Shown: in pieces, positions 6,594 through 14,355 of the stretch
How the letters are laid out: each line of letters begins with the position of its first letter
How positions within the stretch are numbered: position 1 is the stretch's first letter
From: DASPKW01 sp038244055
GTDB lineage: Bacteria > Planctomycetota > Phycisphaerae > Tepidisphaerales > Tepidisphaeraceae
NCBI GenBank assembly: GCA_038244055.1
Contig: JBBRTW010000124.1
Coordinates: forward strand, 1 to 16,121
Direction of reading: 5' to 3'
DNA: 16,121 nucleotides
Position numbers and translations under genes: made by a program
Notes under the pieces: generated by a model
Told to the model about the DNA's origin: nothing
The model's input: only the letters and a program-made list of their open reading frames with translations
Database searches by the model: none

Positions 6594-6599
6594 TATGAT
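6594..6599 (+). promoter_or_regulatory. Putative -10 element (TATGAT) for the first Uma2 gene
   Basis: TATGAT lies 5 bases before an in-frame ATG at 6605 and 23 bases before the preferred ATG at 6623. A start of transcription near 6605-6607 would leave a very short leader carrying GAGG (6612-6615) for the second ATG, or no leader for the first. Confidence 0.4.
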
Positions 6600-6622
6600 T
6601 TCTGATGATTCGAGGTGCGAGC

Positions 6623-7276
6623 ATGACAATGACCGTTGCAACGCCGCCGATTTCACCGGAAGGAAACGCCGTTATCATCGACGGCGTCGATTGGGAAACG
6701 TATTCGCGGCTGCTCGGGCTGCTGGGCGATAAACACGTCTTTCTCACCTACGACCGTGGCAGGCTGGAAATCATGTCACCCTCGCGCAAACACGATAAAT
6801 GCGGCCGATACCTCGGCCTCCTGGTGCATCTCCTTGCCGATGGATTCGACATGGCCCTGGATGGCGGGGGATCGACTACCTATCGGCGTCAGGACCTCGA
6901 GCGCGGCCTTGAGCCCGATGAATGCTTCTATATCGCCAACGAGCAAAAGGTCAGAGGTAAAGAGGAGATCGATCTTTCAATCGATCCGCCACCGGACCTG
7001 GCGATCGAGGTGGAGATATCGCGGCGACTCAAGGAACGCCAGGATATTTATGCCGCACTGGGCGTGCCCGAGTTATGGTGTTTCGATGGCGCGACGCTCA
7101 GAGTGCTTTTGCTTTCGAGCGACGGCGCCTATCGGCCATCCGATCGAAGTCTCAGCTTCCCCCAGGTTCCTGTCGGCGAAATCGAACGATTGGCGAAACT
7201 CGCGTGGACTATGGATGAGATTCGCTGGGCCCGCGCGGTGCGCGGCTGGATCACCTCGCAATTCGGCAATCCCTAA
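6623..7276 (+). CDS. Uma2 family protein (PD-(D/E)xK nuclease fold, DUF820)
   Basis: A 217-residue protein. I chose ATG 6623 because GAGG (6612-6615) sits 7 bases before it and its N-terminus (MTMTVATPPISPEG) resembles other family members; an in-frame ATG at 6605 would add six residues. The Uma2 core is clear: PDECFYI (98-104), PPDLAIEVEISRR (123-135) and IYAALGVPELWCFDG (142-156). Candidate active-site residues are Asp99, Glu129 and Glu131, with Lys137 a few residues later. This is the subtype with the IYAALGVPE(L/V)W ending. The molecular role of Uma2 proteins is not established; they are numerous in cyanobacteria and planctomycetes. It is followed after 47 bases by the zinc-ribbon gene on the same strand. 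Confidence 0.88.
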   Translation: MTMTVATPPISPEGNAVIIDGVDWETYSRLLGLLGDKHVFLTYDRGRLEIMSPSRKHDKCGRYLGLLVHLLADGFDMALDGGGSTTYRRQDLERGLEPDECFYIANEQKVRGKEEIDLSIDPPPDLAIEVEISRRLKERQDIYAALGVPELWCFDGATLRVLLLSSDGAYRPSDRSLSFPQVPVGEIERLAKLAWTMDEIRWARAVRGWITSQFGNP

Positions 7277-7323
7277 GCGCGAATTTGCCAAACGGCCCCC
7301 CGCACCCTACGCTACCCACCGAC

Positions 7324-8025
7324 ATGCGACCCCGCAGCCGCCGCGGCGGCTTTATCATTCTCTTCGGCTCGCGGAATCTCATTTCCGATGATGCTTCCAC
7401 GCCGCCCGTGGAGACGGTTTGCCCGCGCTGCAATCAGCCCTCGACGCTGATCGCCAAAACCTACCGCACCTGGTTCACGCTTTTCTTCCTGCCCGTTTTT
7501 CCGATTTCCGGCGCAAAGCGATTCACCCAATGCTCCACCTGCGGCGGGCAGTTCTCGGTGACGGTGGAAGATCTCCGACGCGGTTTAGCGGTCTCGGAGC
7601 AGCGCCAGAACCAGGAGGCGATCGCGCTCTACAACAGCCTGCGCGCCAGCCCCTCCAACGCGATTACGCTCAACCAGCTCATGCTCATGTACGCGAGCAT
7701 GAACGAATTCAACCAGGCCATCTCGGCCGCGCGGGAGTTTCCCGATGCGCTCAATGCATCGGAGCAGTGCATGAGCACACTGGGGCGGATTTTTCTGGCG
7801 GCCGAGCGCCGGCCGGAGGCGATCCAGTGGTTCGATGCGGCCCTGGCGCGCAATTCGACACTGGGCGAAGCGCACTATTACAAGGCGATCGCGCATCTCA
7901 CGGCCGCGCCGCCGGATTATTCGAGCGCGGTCACGGCAGCGCGGGCGGCGCGAAATGCGGGATATGCCAACGCGGAGGCGCTGCTCCGCGAGGCGGAATC
8001 GAAGGCGCGGGGCGAAGCGACTTGA
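7324..8025 (+). CDS. Zinc-ribbon and TPR-repeat protein
   Basis: A 233-residue protein from ATG 7324; the frame is open further upstream, but only a TTG and a low-complexity stretch lie there. The N-terminus GGFIILFGSRN (8-18) leads into a zinc ribbon with CPRC (33-36) and CSTC (70-73). Between the two knuckles is TYRTWFTLFFLPVFPISG (46-63), a hydrophobic hairpin that may touch the membrane. Residues 84-225 form about three TPR-like helical pairs (for example NQEAIALYNSLRASPSN and EAIQWFDAALARNSTLGEAHYY). The family has no known function that I can name; a scaffold or membrane-associated adaptor is a guess. No ribosome site is evident. It may be co-transcribed with the Uma2 gene. It ends 165 bases before a convergent gene, with a long inverted repeat between. 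Confidence 0.75.
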   Translation: MRPRSRRGGFIILFGSRNLISDDASTPPVETVCPRCNQPSTLIAKTYRTWFTLFFLPVFPISGAKRFTQCSTCGGQFSVTVEDLRRGLAVSEQRQNQEAIALYNSLRASPSNAITLNQLMLMYASMNEFNQAISAAREFPDALNASEQCMSTLGRIFLAAERRPEAIQWFDAALARNSTLGEAHYYKAIAHLTAAPPDYSSAVTAARAARNAGYANAEALLREAESKARGEAT

Positions 8026-8092
8026 GTTGGGCAACGCGCGTTGGCGGGCTCACCGTAGAGAGTGCATTGGAAGGGACAGGCCATGCCGCTCA

Positions 8093-8154
8093 GGGTCGGG
8101 AGCCGGCCACCAAAACGCTCCACCCGCCGTCAATCGCACCCCGGCTCCCGACCC
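8093..8154. repeat. Perfect 14-bp inverted repeat with 34-base loop between convergent genes
   Basis: GGGTCGGGAGCCGG (8093-8106) is the exact reverse complement of CCGGCTCCCGACCC (8141-8154). It lies between two genes that converge (stops at 8025 and 8191), where a bidirectional terminator is expected. The right arm is followed by only TTT, so it is not a strong intrinsic terminator. A dispersed GC-rich palindrome serving as a transcription barrier fits equally well. Confidence 0.75.
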
Positions 8155-8190
8155 TTTCGCGCGAATCGCCGGGAAGTTTCACCAGCAAAA

Positions 8191-9456
8191 TCAGCGGATC
8201 ATTTCCCCTGCCGGCTTTCCACTGGTCTGGGTTGCGCTTCTGACCCGCACCGGCGCATGCACCAGCACGGCCGCCTCGACTTTCTCAACCCGGCCGTCTT
8301 TCACCAAAAACTTTCCGACGATTTTCGCGCCGTCTTTGGTGGTCAGCGCGATTATCGGCGTCCCATCCTGTGCGGATGATAGAGCGAACGCATCACCCCC
8401 CTGCCGCATTTTCAGCGACTGATTCACGCCCATCTGGAACAGCCCCGGCGGCAGCCACTGGTCGGCCGGGGATTTCATCGATTCGGGAGGGGTCTTAATC
8501 AACTCGTCGAAGCTCGCGAATTTCTGTTTCATCGCATATGCCCGGCCAAGGAAACTGGTGAGAATCTCCACCGTCGCCTTCGCATATCCCTCGGCCGTCG
8601 GCGCATCGCCCAGCCCCGCCCACCACTGCCGCCACTTTTTCTCCAGATCGGGGACCGCGCCCAGCGTTCGCCCATAAGCCTTTTCCGCATCCTGGCCCTT
8701 GCCGATTTCGCTGAGGAAACTCGCGAAGACTTTCTGGAAGCGCCCCGATTCGCCGTGGGCCAGAAAATGCGCCAGCGACCAGGCCTGATCGTAGTTGCGA
8801 AGCTCGATGGACTGATTCCATTTCTCGCGCGGGATGGCGACGAACTCTTTCAACGGCAGGAACTGATCCAGAGCGCTGCGCACGCGCGCCAGGCGGGCCG
8901 TTGGGATCAGGCCGGTTTCAAAGCGATCGCCGGTAAAGAGCGCCTCTCCGAAATACTCGGCCAGACCTTCGTTGGCCCACATGGGAAGTTCGCCGCCTTT
9001 GGCTTCGATCGCGGCATCGGCGAATTGATGGAACGCCTCGTGCTGCACGACATGCCAGGTGGCCAGTGAAATTAGCCCGTCCTCGCGGCGCAGGGTGAGA
9101 GCCATCAGTTTTTCGCCATCGTAGCGCCCTGCCGAGTTTTTGAGTCCTCCGGCAGCGCTATAATCATCGGCGTTGGCGTAGAGATAGAAAGGCAATTTTC
9201 CCTTGATCGATCCGGCAAAACCTTCGGTGCGCGTGCGGTACTCCTCCACCATCCGGGTCATGCGAACCTGGGCCTCGCGAGCTTCGATCTCGGGCAGATC
9301 GGTGTGGATGGTGTAGTAGGTTGAGTCGTAGGTCTTGAGGGCCGGCTCGGCGGCGAGGGTGCGGGAGGCTGGAATTAACAGAGCGAATAGAGCGATTACA
9401 TCAAATAGTGAATTTACGATTAAACTCGCTGAAGGATGTGGTACGCGATCACACAT
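8191..9456 (-). CDS. Secreted zinc metallopeptidase-like protein (HExxH, DUF1570/peptidase-MA-like)
   Basis: Read on the minus strand. I chose ATG 9456, giving 421 residues, because a signal peptide follows it (hydrophobic core VIALFALLIPA, cleavage after TLA near residue 35). The frame is open to 9621, but that part crosses an intergenic hairpin and overlaps the upstream lipoprotein gene. The catalytic site is HVVQHEAFHQFADA: His139-Glu140-x-x-His143. ANEGLAEYFGE at 161-171 offers the third zinc ligand (Glu163 or Glu167), the gluzincin arrangement. The C-terminal third (from about 300) lacks a recognised domain but ends in a beta-rich part (TKDGAKIVGKFLVKDGRVEKV). Similar proteins in planctomycetes are annotated DUF1570 or peptidase-MA-like; the substrate is unknown. 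It is preceded on the same strand by the small lipoprotein gene, 94 bases away. Confidence 0.8.
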   Translation of the reverse strand: MCDRVPHPSASLIVNSLFDVIALFALLIPASRTLAAEPALKTYDSTYYTIHTDLPEIEAREAQVRMTRMVEEYRTRTEGFAGSIKGKLPFYLYANADDYSAAGGLKNSAGRYDGEKLMALTLRREDGLISLATWHVVQHEAFHQFADAAIEAKGGELPMWANEGLAEYFGEALFTGDRFETGLIPTARLARVRSALDQFLPLKEFVAIPREKWNQSIELRNYDQAWSLAHFLAHGESGRFQKVFASFLSEIGKGQDAEKAYGRTLGAVPDLEKKWRQWWAGLGDAPTAEGYAKATVEILTSFLGRAYAMKQKFASFDELIKTPPESMKSPADQWLPPGLFQMGVNQSLKMRQGGDAFALSSAQDGTPIIALTTKDGAKIVGKFLVKDGRVEKVEAAVLVHAPVRVRSATQTSGKPAGEMIR

Positions 9457-9511
9457 CTCGGGCGCGTCGGCCTCGGCTGAATTGACGTCTTTCCTGCGGA
9501 ATTGGCCCCAC

Positions 9512-9535
9512 GGGTAAGGCCTTAGAGCCTTACCC
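9512..9535. repeat. Perfect 9-bp stem hairpin between lipoprotein and peptidase genes
   Basis: GGGTAAGGC (9512-9520) pairs perfectly with GCCTTACCC (9527-9535) around the loop CTTAGA. It lies between the lipoprotein stop (9551) and the peptidase start (9456). There is no T-run, so it could be a dispersed palindrome, an attenuating hairpin or an mRNA processing site. A longer false reading frame of the peptidase gene runs through it. Confidence 0.7.
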
Positions 9536-9550
9536 ATGCCACCCAGAACC

Positions 9551-9880
9551 TCACGGCACGGGCGGGGGCGGAATAGGCTCGCGCTGATCCGGGATGGCAT
9601 CATCAGGTTCATCCTCTTCAATCACCTTCTCAGCGGCCGCGGCGCGGGACATTCCGGTCATTTTGGCGCGAACGGCGGTCGCCTCGGCCAAGCGGCGCTC
9701 GTCGGCCGGCTCCAGCACCGCGAAACGCAAATCCATCCCCATATAGTAGTCCCTGATGGTCGGCTCATCCGCGAAAGTCCGCACGGTGGGCGTCAATCCG
9801 CGATACTGAAAGCCTGCGCATCCGCCGGCCCATAATGCCAGCGCGGCCAGCGAGAGTCCTGCGAATAATTGTCTCATCAT
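9551..9880 (-). CDS. Small putative lipoprotein
   Basis: A 109-residue protein on the minus strand. I chose ATG 9880: it has a strong ribosome site (GGAGG, 9889-9893 on the opposite strand) 8 bases away and begins a lipoprotein signal, MMRQLFAGLSLAALALWAGG followed by Cys at residue 21. The -3 residue of the lipobox is Ala rather than Leu, so lipidation is likely but not certain. The mature part has a conserved-looking FQYRGLTPTVRTFADEPTIR segment (23-42) and a helical stretch (59-83), and ends in an acidic region and a Pro-rich tail (REPIPPPPVP). I recognise no family. It is followed by the metallopeptidase gene and probably shares its transcript, although the hairpin at 9512-9535 lies between. 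Confidence 0.7.
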   Translation of the reverse strand: MMRQLFAGLSLAALALWAGGCAGFQYRGLTPTVRTFADEPTIRDYYMGMDLRFAVLEPADERRLAEATAVRAKMTGMSRAAAAEKVIEEDEPDDAIPDQREPIPPPPVP

Positions 9881-10015
9881 ACGATCAACCTCCGGGCAGG
9901 GACGCCGGTAAGGCATCCGTGGCGGTGGTAGAATCAATTCCCGTGCCGCCCGCGACGTCAAGGGCGATAAATCTTATCCGGAGACAAGCCTTTGGAGCAA
10001 TGTAGATAATCCAAA

Positions 10016-12100
10016 TCACGGAAACCAGCCTGCCGCCCGCGCATCGCGGCCCATCTTCGTCGTGCCGCAATCCCGAACCAGCGCGCGATAAAACTTCGCT
10101 GCGCCTTTGACATCATGGCTCGATATCCAGCTTCCACCAACCCAGAGAATCTGCGCCTTGAGATCGGATTCATCGGGCAACAGTTTGGCCGCCTCCCACG
10201 CCTGCGCGGCGGCGAGGTATCGATAATGAAACCGTCGGTCCGGTTCAGGATGATGCGCAAGAATCCGCGCCCGCTCTGCCGCCGTGGCGGCCGTCAGCGT
10301 GTTATTTTTATCCGGGCGGGCGCGGGTGGGAATTCGGTCTTTGGGCTCCCACGATCCAAACATTCCGCCATTCGAATGGAAATCGGGCTCGAGCTCGGTG
10401 CCCATCAGTTCCAAGCCATCGTGCCGAGCGATCTGCGCGGCCTTCCACAACAGTTCGCCGCGCTCGTCGTTGGAAAGTGTCTCATCCCCCGCCTCCCGCA
10501 GCGCGCCGGAATACTGATCCAGTTTATCCCGCCATTGCGACGGCATGTACGTCCGCGCCTCATCCATCCGTCCGAGACGAACCAAACGCCGGGCCAGCAG
10601 ATAACGAATTTCGCCGCCCACATCTTCCGCATGAAATTCACGCTGGTTCCAATAGGGGTGACCATCCGGCTTCTTTCTCCCAAGTTCCTCCGGCACCGCT
10701 CCGGGCCGCCAGCGCCGATCCACATACGCCTTGAGTTCATCGACTGTCAGCACGCGCTCGCCGATGTAGGCCGCTTCGGGAAAGAAACTCTGCCTCAACA
10801 AGAGATCCATCGCATCCAGGAATTGCCCCCGCGCCAGGGTCAACATCGACAGCTCACCCACAACTCGATCCTGTGGAAAAAATGCGCCTTCCCACTGTGG
10901 ATTCCATTCATCATTCACTGGCCACTCCCGAATCAAACTGGCCAGGATCGCCGATGCTTCATTAACCTTTCCATCGCGCAGCAGAAGCTTGGAAGTCAGC
11001 CAGCGGGCCATCAGCGATGACTGATCCGCCCGCGCCAGCCAGCGACGGGCGCTGGCCGCATCGCCATTTTGATACAGGGCCCAGGCGATTCGGTCGGCCC
11101 CTTCAATTTTCCGCGCCTGCGCCTTTTCCAATGCATTGATGAGATGCGCCAGCGCTTCAGGCTTAATCTCCGGCCGCCAGGGCCCGCCCCGCGCCACGGC
11201 GGCCGCGATCATGACTTTCACCGAGAGCGGGTCCCGCGCCAGTTGCGCCATCCGCGCCGAATCGGCCGTGAACGCCTTCTGCGCTGTATCCGCCAGCGAT
11301 GGGGCATCATTGGCTTCAAAATACAGGGCAAAAGCCCGCTCGAATCGCCCCATGAGCAATTCCGCCCGCGCTTCCCAGCCAAGGCTCGCGCCCGCCAGAC
11401 CCGTGCGATCGGAAAAACCCTCGGCCGCCATCTGCCGCGCCTGGTGAAACGCCTCCACCGCGCGCTCGCGCCTGGCATCCATCCGATCATTCACCAGCGC
11501 CCGGCCAATCATGTAGGCCGCCCACACCGACCGATTCTGCCGCCGCGCTTTGGGCAGAAGAAGCAATCGCTCCCACCATTCCACCGCATCGTCGATATCG
11601 CCGGCCGCGTAGGCCGCCGCGCCGCGGGCGTAATCGTCGAATTCCGAAGGCAGACCATCGGGAATGGCCGGGTTAAACACCGCCAGCGCTGCCTTGTTCG
11701 GGCCTTTGGCGACATAGTCCAGATTGAGCTTCAACCGGTCGCGCGTCGCCACCCGCAGGGCGCGATACTCATCGAGAATCTTCTGCTTCCGATCCGGCGG
11801 CAGCGTGTTTTCCTTCGCATTTTCAAGGGCTTTCTCAAGCTCCGCCACATCGGCATCCATCAAATCCGCCTCGCGCTTTTGAACCTCTCCGGGTGAAATA
11901 TATTCACCGAGGATGACTGGCGGCGGCTTCATCCCCAGCCGGCGCAGTTCACCCGAGAAATCCCCAACCGGCGCTCGCAGCACCTCCGCATCCGATAGCG
12001 GAAAAATCATGTTGTCGAAGAAATGGGAACAAGCCCGCGCCGGCATAGCCATTCCCGCCAACATGCACACGAGAATCAGCGCCCACGGTGGGGTAGACAT
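10016..12100 (-). CDS. Large secreted TPR-like helical protein of unknown function
   Basis: Read on the minus strand. From ATG 12100 it has 694 residues and begins with a signal peptide, MSTPPWALILVCMLAGMAMP, then ARA and Cys24. The mature N-terminus CSHFFDNMIFPLSDAEVL (24-41) looks conserved, then helical repeats dominate: charged helices at 73-130 and TPR-like pairs such as FDDYARGAAAYAAGDIDDAV (154-173) and further copies through the rest. No catalytic motif was seen. The start is uncertain. Another ATG at 12253 has a good ribosome site (GGAG, 12261-12264) one base after the DUF3142 stop, but starting there would put 51 residues, including two dispersed repeats, before the signal peptide. 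In the version chosen, the start codon lies inside a repeat copy. The DUF3142 gene directly upstream indicates an operon. Confidence 0.75.
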   Translation of the reverse strand: MSTPPWALILVCMLAGMAMPARACSHFFDNMIFPLSDAEVLRAPVGDFSGELRRLGMKPPPVILGEYISPGEVQKREADLMDADVAELEKALENAKENTLPPDRKQKILDEYRALRVATRDRLKLNLDYVAKGPNKAALAVFNPAIPDGLPSEFDDYARGAAAYAAGDIDDAVEWWERLLLLPKARRQNRSVWAAYMIGRALVNDRMDARRERAVEAFHQARQMAAEGFSDRTGLAGASLGWEARAELLMGRFERAFALYFEANDAPSLADTAQKAFTADSARMAQLARDPLSVKVMIAAAVARGGPWRPEIKPEALAHLINALEKAQARKIEGADRIAWALYQNGDAASARRWLARADQSSLMARWLTSKLLLRDGKVNEASAILASLIREWPVNDEWNPQWEGAFFPQDRVVGELSMLTLARGQFLDAMDLLLRQSFFPEAAYIGERVLTVDELKAYVDRRWRPGAVPEELGRKKPDGHPYWNQREFHAEDVGGEIRYLLARRLVRLGRMDEARTYMPSQWRDKLDQYSGALREAGDETLSNDERGELLWKAAQIARHDGLELMGTELEPDFHSNGGMFGSWEPKDRIPTRARPDKNNTLTAATAAERARILAHHPEPDRRFHYRYLAAAQAWEAAKLLPDESDLKAQILWVGGSWISSHDVKGAAKFYRALVRDCGTTKMGRDARAAGWFP

Positions 12101-12161
12101 TCTTGTCTGCCCTGAAGAAACATTCCAACATGGTGGGGCGGACATTCTTGTCTGCCCTGAA
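12087..12161. repeat. Two copies of a 30-bp palindromic repeat at the 5' end of the TPR gene
   Basis: Copies at 12087-12116 and 12132-12161 match at 28 of 30 bases, with a period of 45 bases. Each contains a hairpin of nine pairs, GGG(T/C)(A/G)GACA with TGTCTGCCC around TTCT. The two differences fall in the stem and leave G-T wobble pairs, so folding is kept. The tails between and after the copies are also similar. The period equals 15 codons, so the frame on the minus strand stays open through both. This looks like a dispersed REP-type element. Confidence 0.8.
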
Positions 12162-12254
12162 AACACTTTCCTACCACCACCAGCTTTCCATCCGCGCATC
12201 TTCTCCCCAATCCCCAACCATCCCTGCACCACATCCATGCCATTTTCACGCATC

Positions 12255-13577
12255 TCACTTCTCCACATCAACCCGAACCTCCTCCCCCCGCTGCGGCCGA
12301 ATCCATCCCACCACCACGCGCTCCCCCGCCTCCAGCATCACCTTTCCCACCGGCGCGAACCGCGCCTCCGTACCTCCCCACACAACCCCAAACTGCCCCA
12401 CGCCATCTGCCGATTCCACACCGCCCGCAGCCGATGCGATCACCGCCCGATCCAACACCTCATCCGCCTCCCCAGCATTGACCAGTTCCACATTCACGAC
12501 CCCATCTTCCGCCACCCGCGCCTCGGCCCGCACGCCCCCAACAGGCCTCCGCCCATCCATCACCGCCGCCAATGTGAGCCAGCGCCAATTCAATCCATCG
12601 GCCGCCATCGGCATCCGATACCAGATCACGCCCCGCATCGCCGCCGGCCGATCTTCCATCCAGCCCCGCACCAACTCCGCCATCTCCTCCGCCTGCGCCC
12701 GCACCTCGCGCACCACCGATCCGCCCGGCCACTGCGCCGCCCGCCCCTCGGCCGACAATCCCAGATATTTCCCGCCCGCATCAAACGCCACGAAATAACC
12801 ATATGTCGGCAGCGCCACCCGAAACGGCATGCTGATCCGCCCCGCCTTCTCGACAGCCGCCCGCGCCGCGGCCGGGTCGCAGAGTGTCATCCGCTCATTG
12901 AGGCTCGGGCGCTCGAAGGAATGAACCTGCAATACATAACCACCGGCCTCCCTGGCCAGGTCCTCGAAACCCGGCGCGCCCAGCCAACTCGGCAAGGCCG
13001 TGATCACCACCGGCGTCTTTCCCGCACGGCGTTTGATGGCCGCGACCCAGCGCCGATACGCCTCCAACTTCGACTCGGCCGCGTCAAAATCAATCTGTAA
13101 CTCCCCAACCTCCACCCCCGCCGATTTCGCCTCACCCAAAATCGACCCGGCCAATTCCGCGAGACATTCGCCCGCCGCCGCATGATCTACCGCGCCAGGC
13201 GATGAATCCCCGCCGAACTCGCCGATTCGAATCGCAACGCCCACCCCCGCGCCGCACGCTTTGACGGCCGGCCAATCCACTCCGACGCGCACAATGCGCG
13301 GATGCATATCCTTGCCAGTTCCCGCGCCCCACGCCGGCTCCCATGACACCTGTCCCGCCAGAACAACAACATTGCCAAATGCCTTTCCCCTTTCGCGCAC
13401 CGCCTGTTTCACGTCATCGCCCCAGGCGCGCTGCCAGACATAAATATCGCGCTGCATTGCCCCGCTCTCGCGCGGCGCGGCGGCCGGCCGCATCGCCCAG
13501 ACCAGCAGCGCTGTCGTTGCGACCGCCACAATTGCAAGCGATTTTAATTTCCGTCCGTGCATCATCAGCCTGTCCAT
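12255..13577 (-). CDS. DUF3142 family exported or membrane-anchored protein
   Basis: A 440-residue minus-strand protein starting at ATG 13577; ATG 13565 or 13562 are alternatives that keep the membrane segment. Residues 12-28 (KSLAIVAVATTALLVWA) form an N-terminal signal or anchor. The mature part matches DUF3142: YVWQRAW (46-52), ELQIDFD (159-165), then TALPSWL (193-199) and LQVHSFE (216-222), with PTYGYFVAF further on. These look like strand ends of a TIM-barrel-like, glycosidase-type fold, but no enzymatic activity is known to me. The C-terminal 100 residues are beta-rich (VNVELVNAG, GERVVVGWI). A weak promoter fits upstream (TTGCGA at 13616-13621 and TAGTCT at 13594-13599, spacer 16). The next gene, for the TPR-like protein, follows within a few bases or overlaps, so they are probably co-transcribed. 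Confidence 0.82.
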   Translation of the reverse strand: MDRLMMHGRKLKSLAIVAVATTALLVWAMRPAAAPRESGAMQRDIYVWQRAWGDDVKQAVRERGKAFGNVVVLAGQVSWEPAWGAGTGKDMHPRIVRVGVDWPAVKACGAGVGVAIRIGEFGGDSSPGAVDHAAAGECLAELAGSILGEAKSAGVEVGELQIDFDAAESKLEAYRRWVAAIKRRAGKTPVVITALPSWLGAPGFEDLAREAGGYVLQVHSFERPSLNERMTLCDPAAARAAVEKAGRISMPFRVALPTYGYFVAFDAGGKYLGLSAEGRAAQWPGGSVVREVRAQAEEMAELVRGWMEDRPAAMRGVIWYRMPMAADGLNWRWLTLAAVMDGRRPVGGVRAEARVAEDGVVNVELVNAGEADEVLDRAVIASAAGGVESADGVGQFGVVWGGTEARFAPVGKVMLEAGERVVVGWIRPQRGEEVRVDVEK

Positions 13578-13628
13578 CCGTGAACCGGCTTCAGACTACC
13601 CCATTACTCAATGCTCGCAAGGTATCGG

Positions 13629-14339
13629 TTATTCGGCGCGAAGCCGGGCTAGGAACGCAGCATGATCCGGCGCGGCGCAGCCAAGCTCGACAGTTTTGAA
13701 GACGCGCGGCAAATCTCCTATTAGAAGCGACCCGACATCAAGCCAAAGCCCCGGAAACTGCTCGCTTTTGAGCACTCCGTTTGAATCGGCCGCCAGGGGC
13801 ACATATTGCCCCTCGCGCAGCACAAACCAGTCCACGGCCGAGTCCAGCGTCCGCCAAATCAGATATTCCCGCACACCATTGCGCCGATAGGCATTCAGCT
13901 TGCCGTGAAGATCGATGCTGACACTGGATGCGGCGATTTCACAGACCAGCGTGGGCGGGCCGGTCATGTAGTCGTCGTCATCGACCCGCGCCAGCCCGCC
14001 AATGCGCGCCGGAAGAAGTAGCGCGAGGTCAGGCTGCGGCTCGTTGTCATCGTCTAACCGAGCGGTCGCATTGTCGCCATATTCATCCAATCCCGGCGTA
14101 GCGCTGATATAGTGCCCGAGCCAATTGGCAAGAATTAAATGAGGCTTCCCGTGACGATTGGTCCGCACCGGCGATGCCATATAAACAATCCCTTCGATCA
14201 GTTCCGCCTTCTCTCCCTCCGGCATTGCCAGATAGCGCCGGTGAAACTCCGCCCTCGTCAGCCGATCGCCATTTTCGAGCGGCGGAATCTTCGCCCGGGA
14301 CGGCTGAGTTGGAGAAGCTGATGTGGGAACAGCACTCAT
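13629..14339 (-). CDS. Uma2 family protein (PD-(D/E)xK nuclease fold, DUF820)
   Basis: A 236-residue protein on the minus strand. I chose ATG 14339 because the family start pattern (IPPLENGDRLTRAEFHRRY, 18-36) follows closely and a perfect extended -10 promoter lies just upstream; the frame is open to 14498 but that stretch has no family similarity. The Uma2 core includes AELIEGIVYMASPV (45-58), QPDLALLLP (102-110), PPTLVCEIA (128-136) and HGKLNAYRRNGVREYLIW (145-162). Predicted active-site residues are Asp104, Glu134 and Lys147, a complete PD-(D/E)xK set. It belongs to a different subtype from the Uma2 protein at 6623-7276. The role is unknown. It is flanked by short gaps and appears to have its own promoter. 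Confidence 0.9.
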   Translation of the reverse strand: MSAVPTSASPTQPSRAKIPPLENGDRLTRAEFHRRYLAMPEGEKAELIEGIVYMASPVRTNRHGKPHLILANWLGHYISATPGLDEYGDNATARLDDDNEPQPDLALLLPARIGGLARVDDDDYMTGPPTLVCEIAASSVSIDLHGKLNAYRRNGVREYLIWRTLDSAVDWFVLREGQYVPLAADSNGVLKSEQFPGLWLDVGSLLIGDLPRVFKTVELGCAAPDHAAFLARLRAE

Positions 14340-14346
14340 TGCCCGA

Positions 14347-14355
14347 ATTATATCA
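14347..14355 (-). promoter_or_regulatory. Extended -10 promoter (TGATATAAT) for the second Uma2 gene, leaderless arrangement
   Basis: On the minus strand TGATATAAT matches the extended -10 consensus TGnTATAAT exactly. The hexamer ends 7 bases before ATG 14339, with no ribosome site between, so transcription should begin at or next to the start codon. An extended -10 explains the lack of a clear -35. Confidence 0.6.

Noticed and set aside
7419..8243. 274-codon plus-strand frame overlapping the zinc-ribbon gene
   Set aside because: It is a frame-shifted reading of a gene with clear CxxC and TPR motifs, and it runs through the intergenic inverted repeat.
9457..9621. 55-codon N-terminal extension of the metallopeptidase
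   Set aside because: It crosses an intergenic hairpin and overlaps the end of the lipoprotein gene. ATG 9456 leads directly into a signal peptide.
11069..11896. 275-codon open frame on the plus strand
   Set aside because: It is antisense to the TPR gene, with low-complexity Arg/His-rich translation.
11913..13100. 395-codon open frame on the plus strand
   Set aside because: It is antisense to the DUF3142 and TPR genes, very rich in His, Pro and Arg, and has no recognisable domain.
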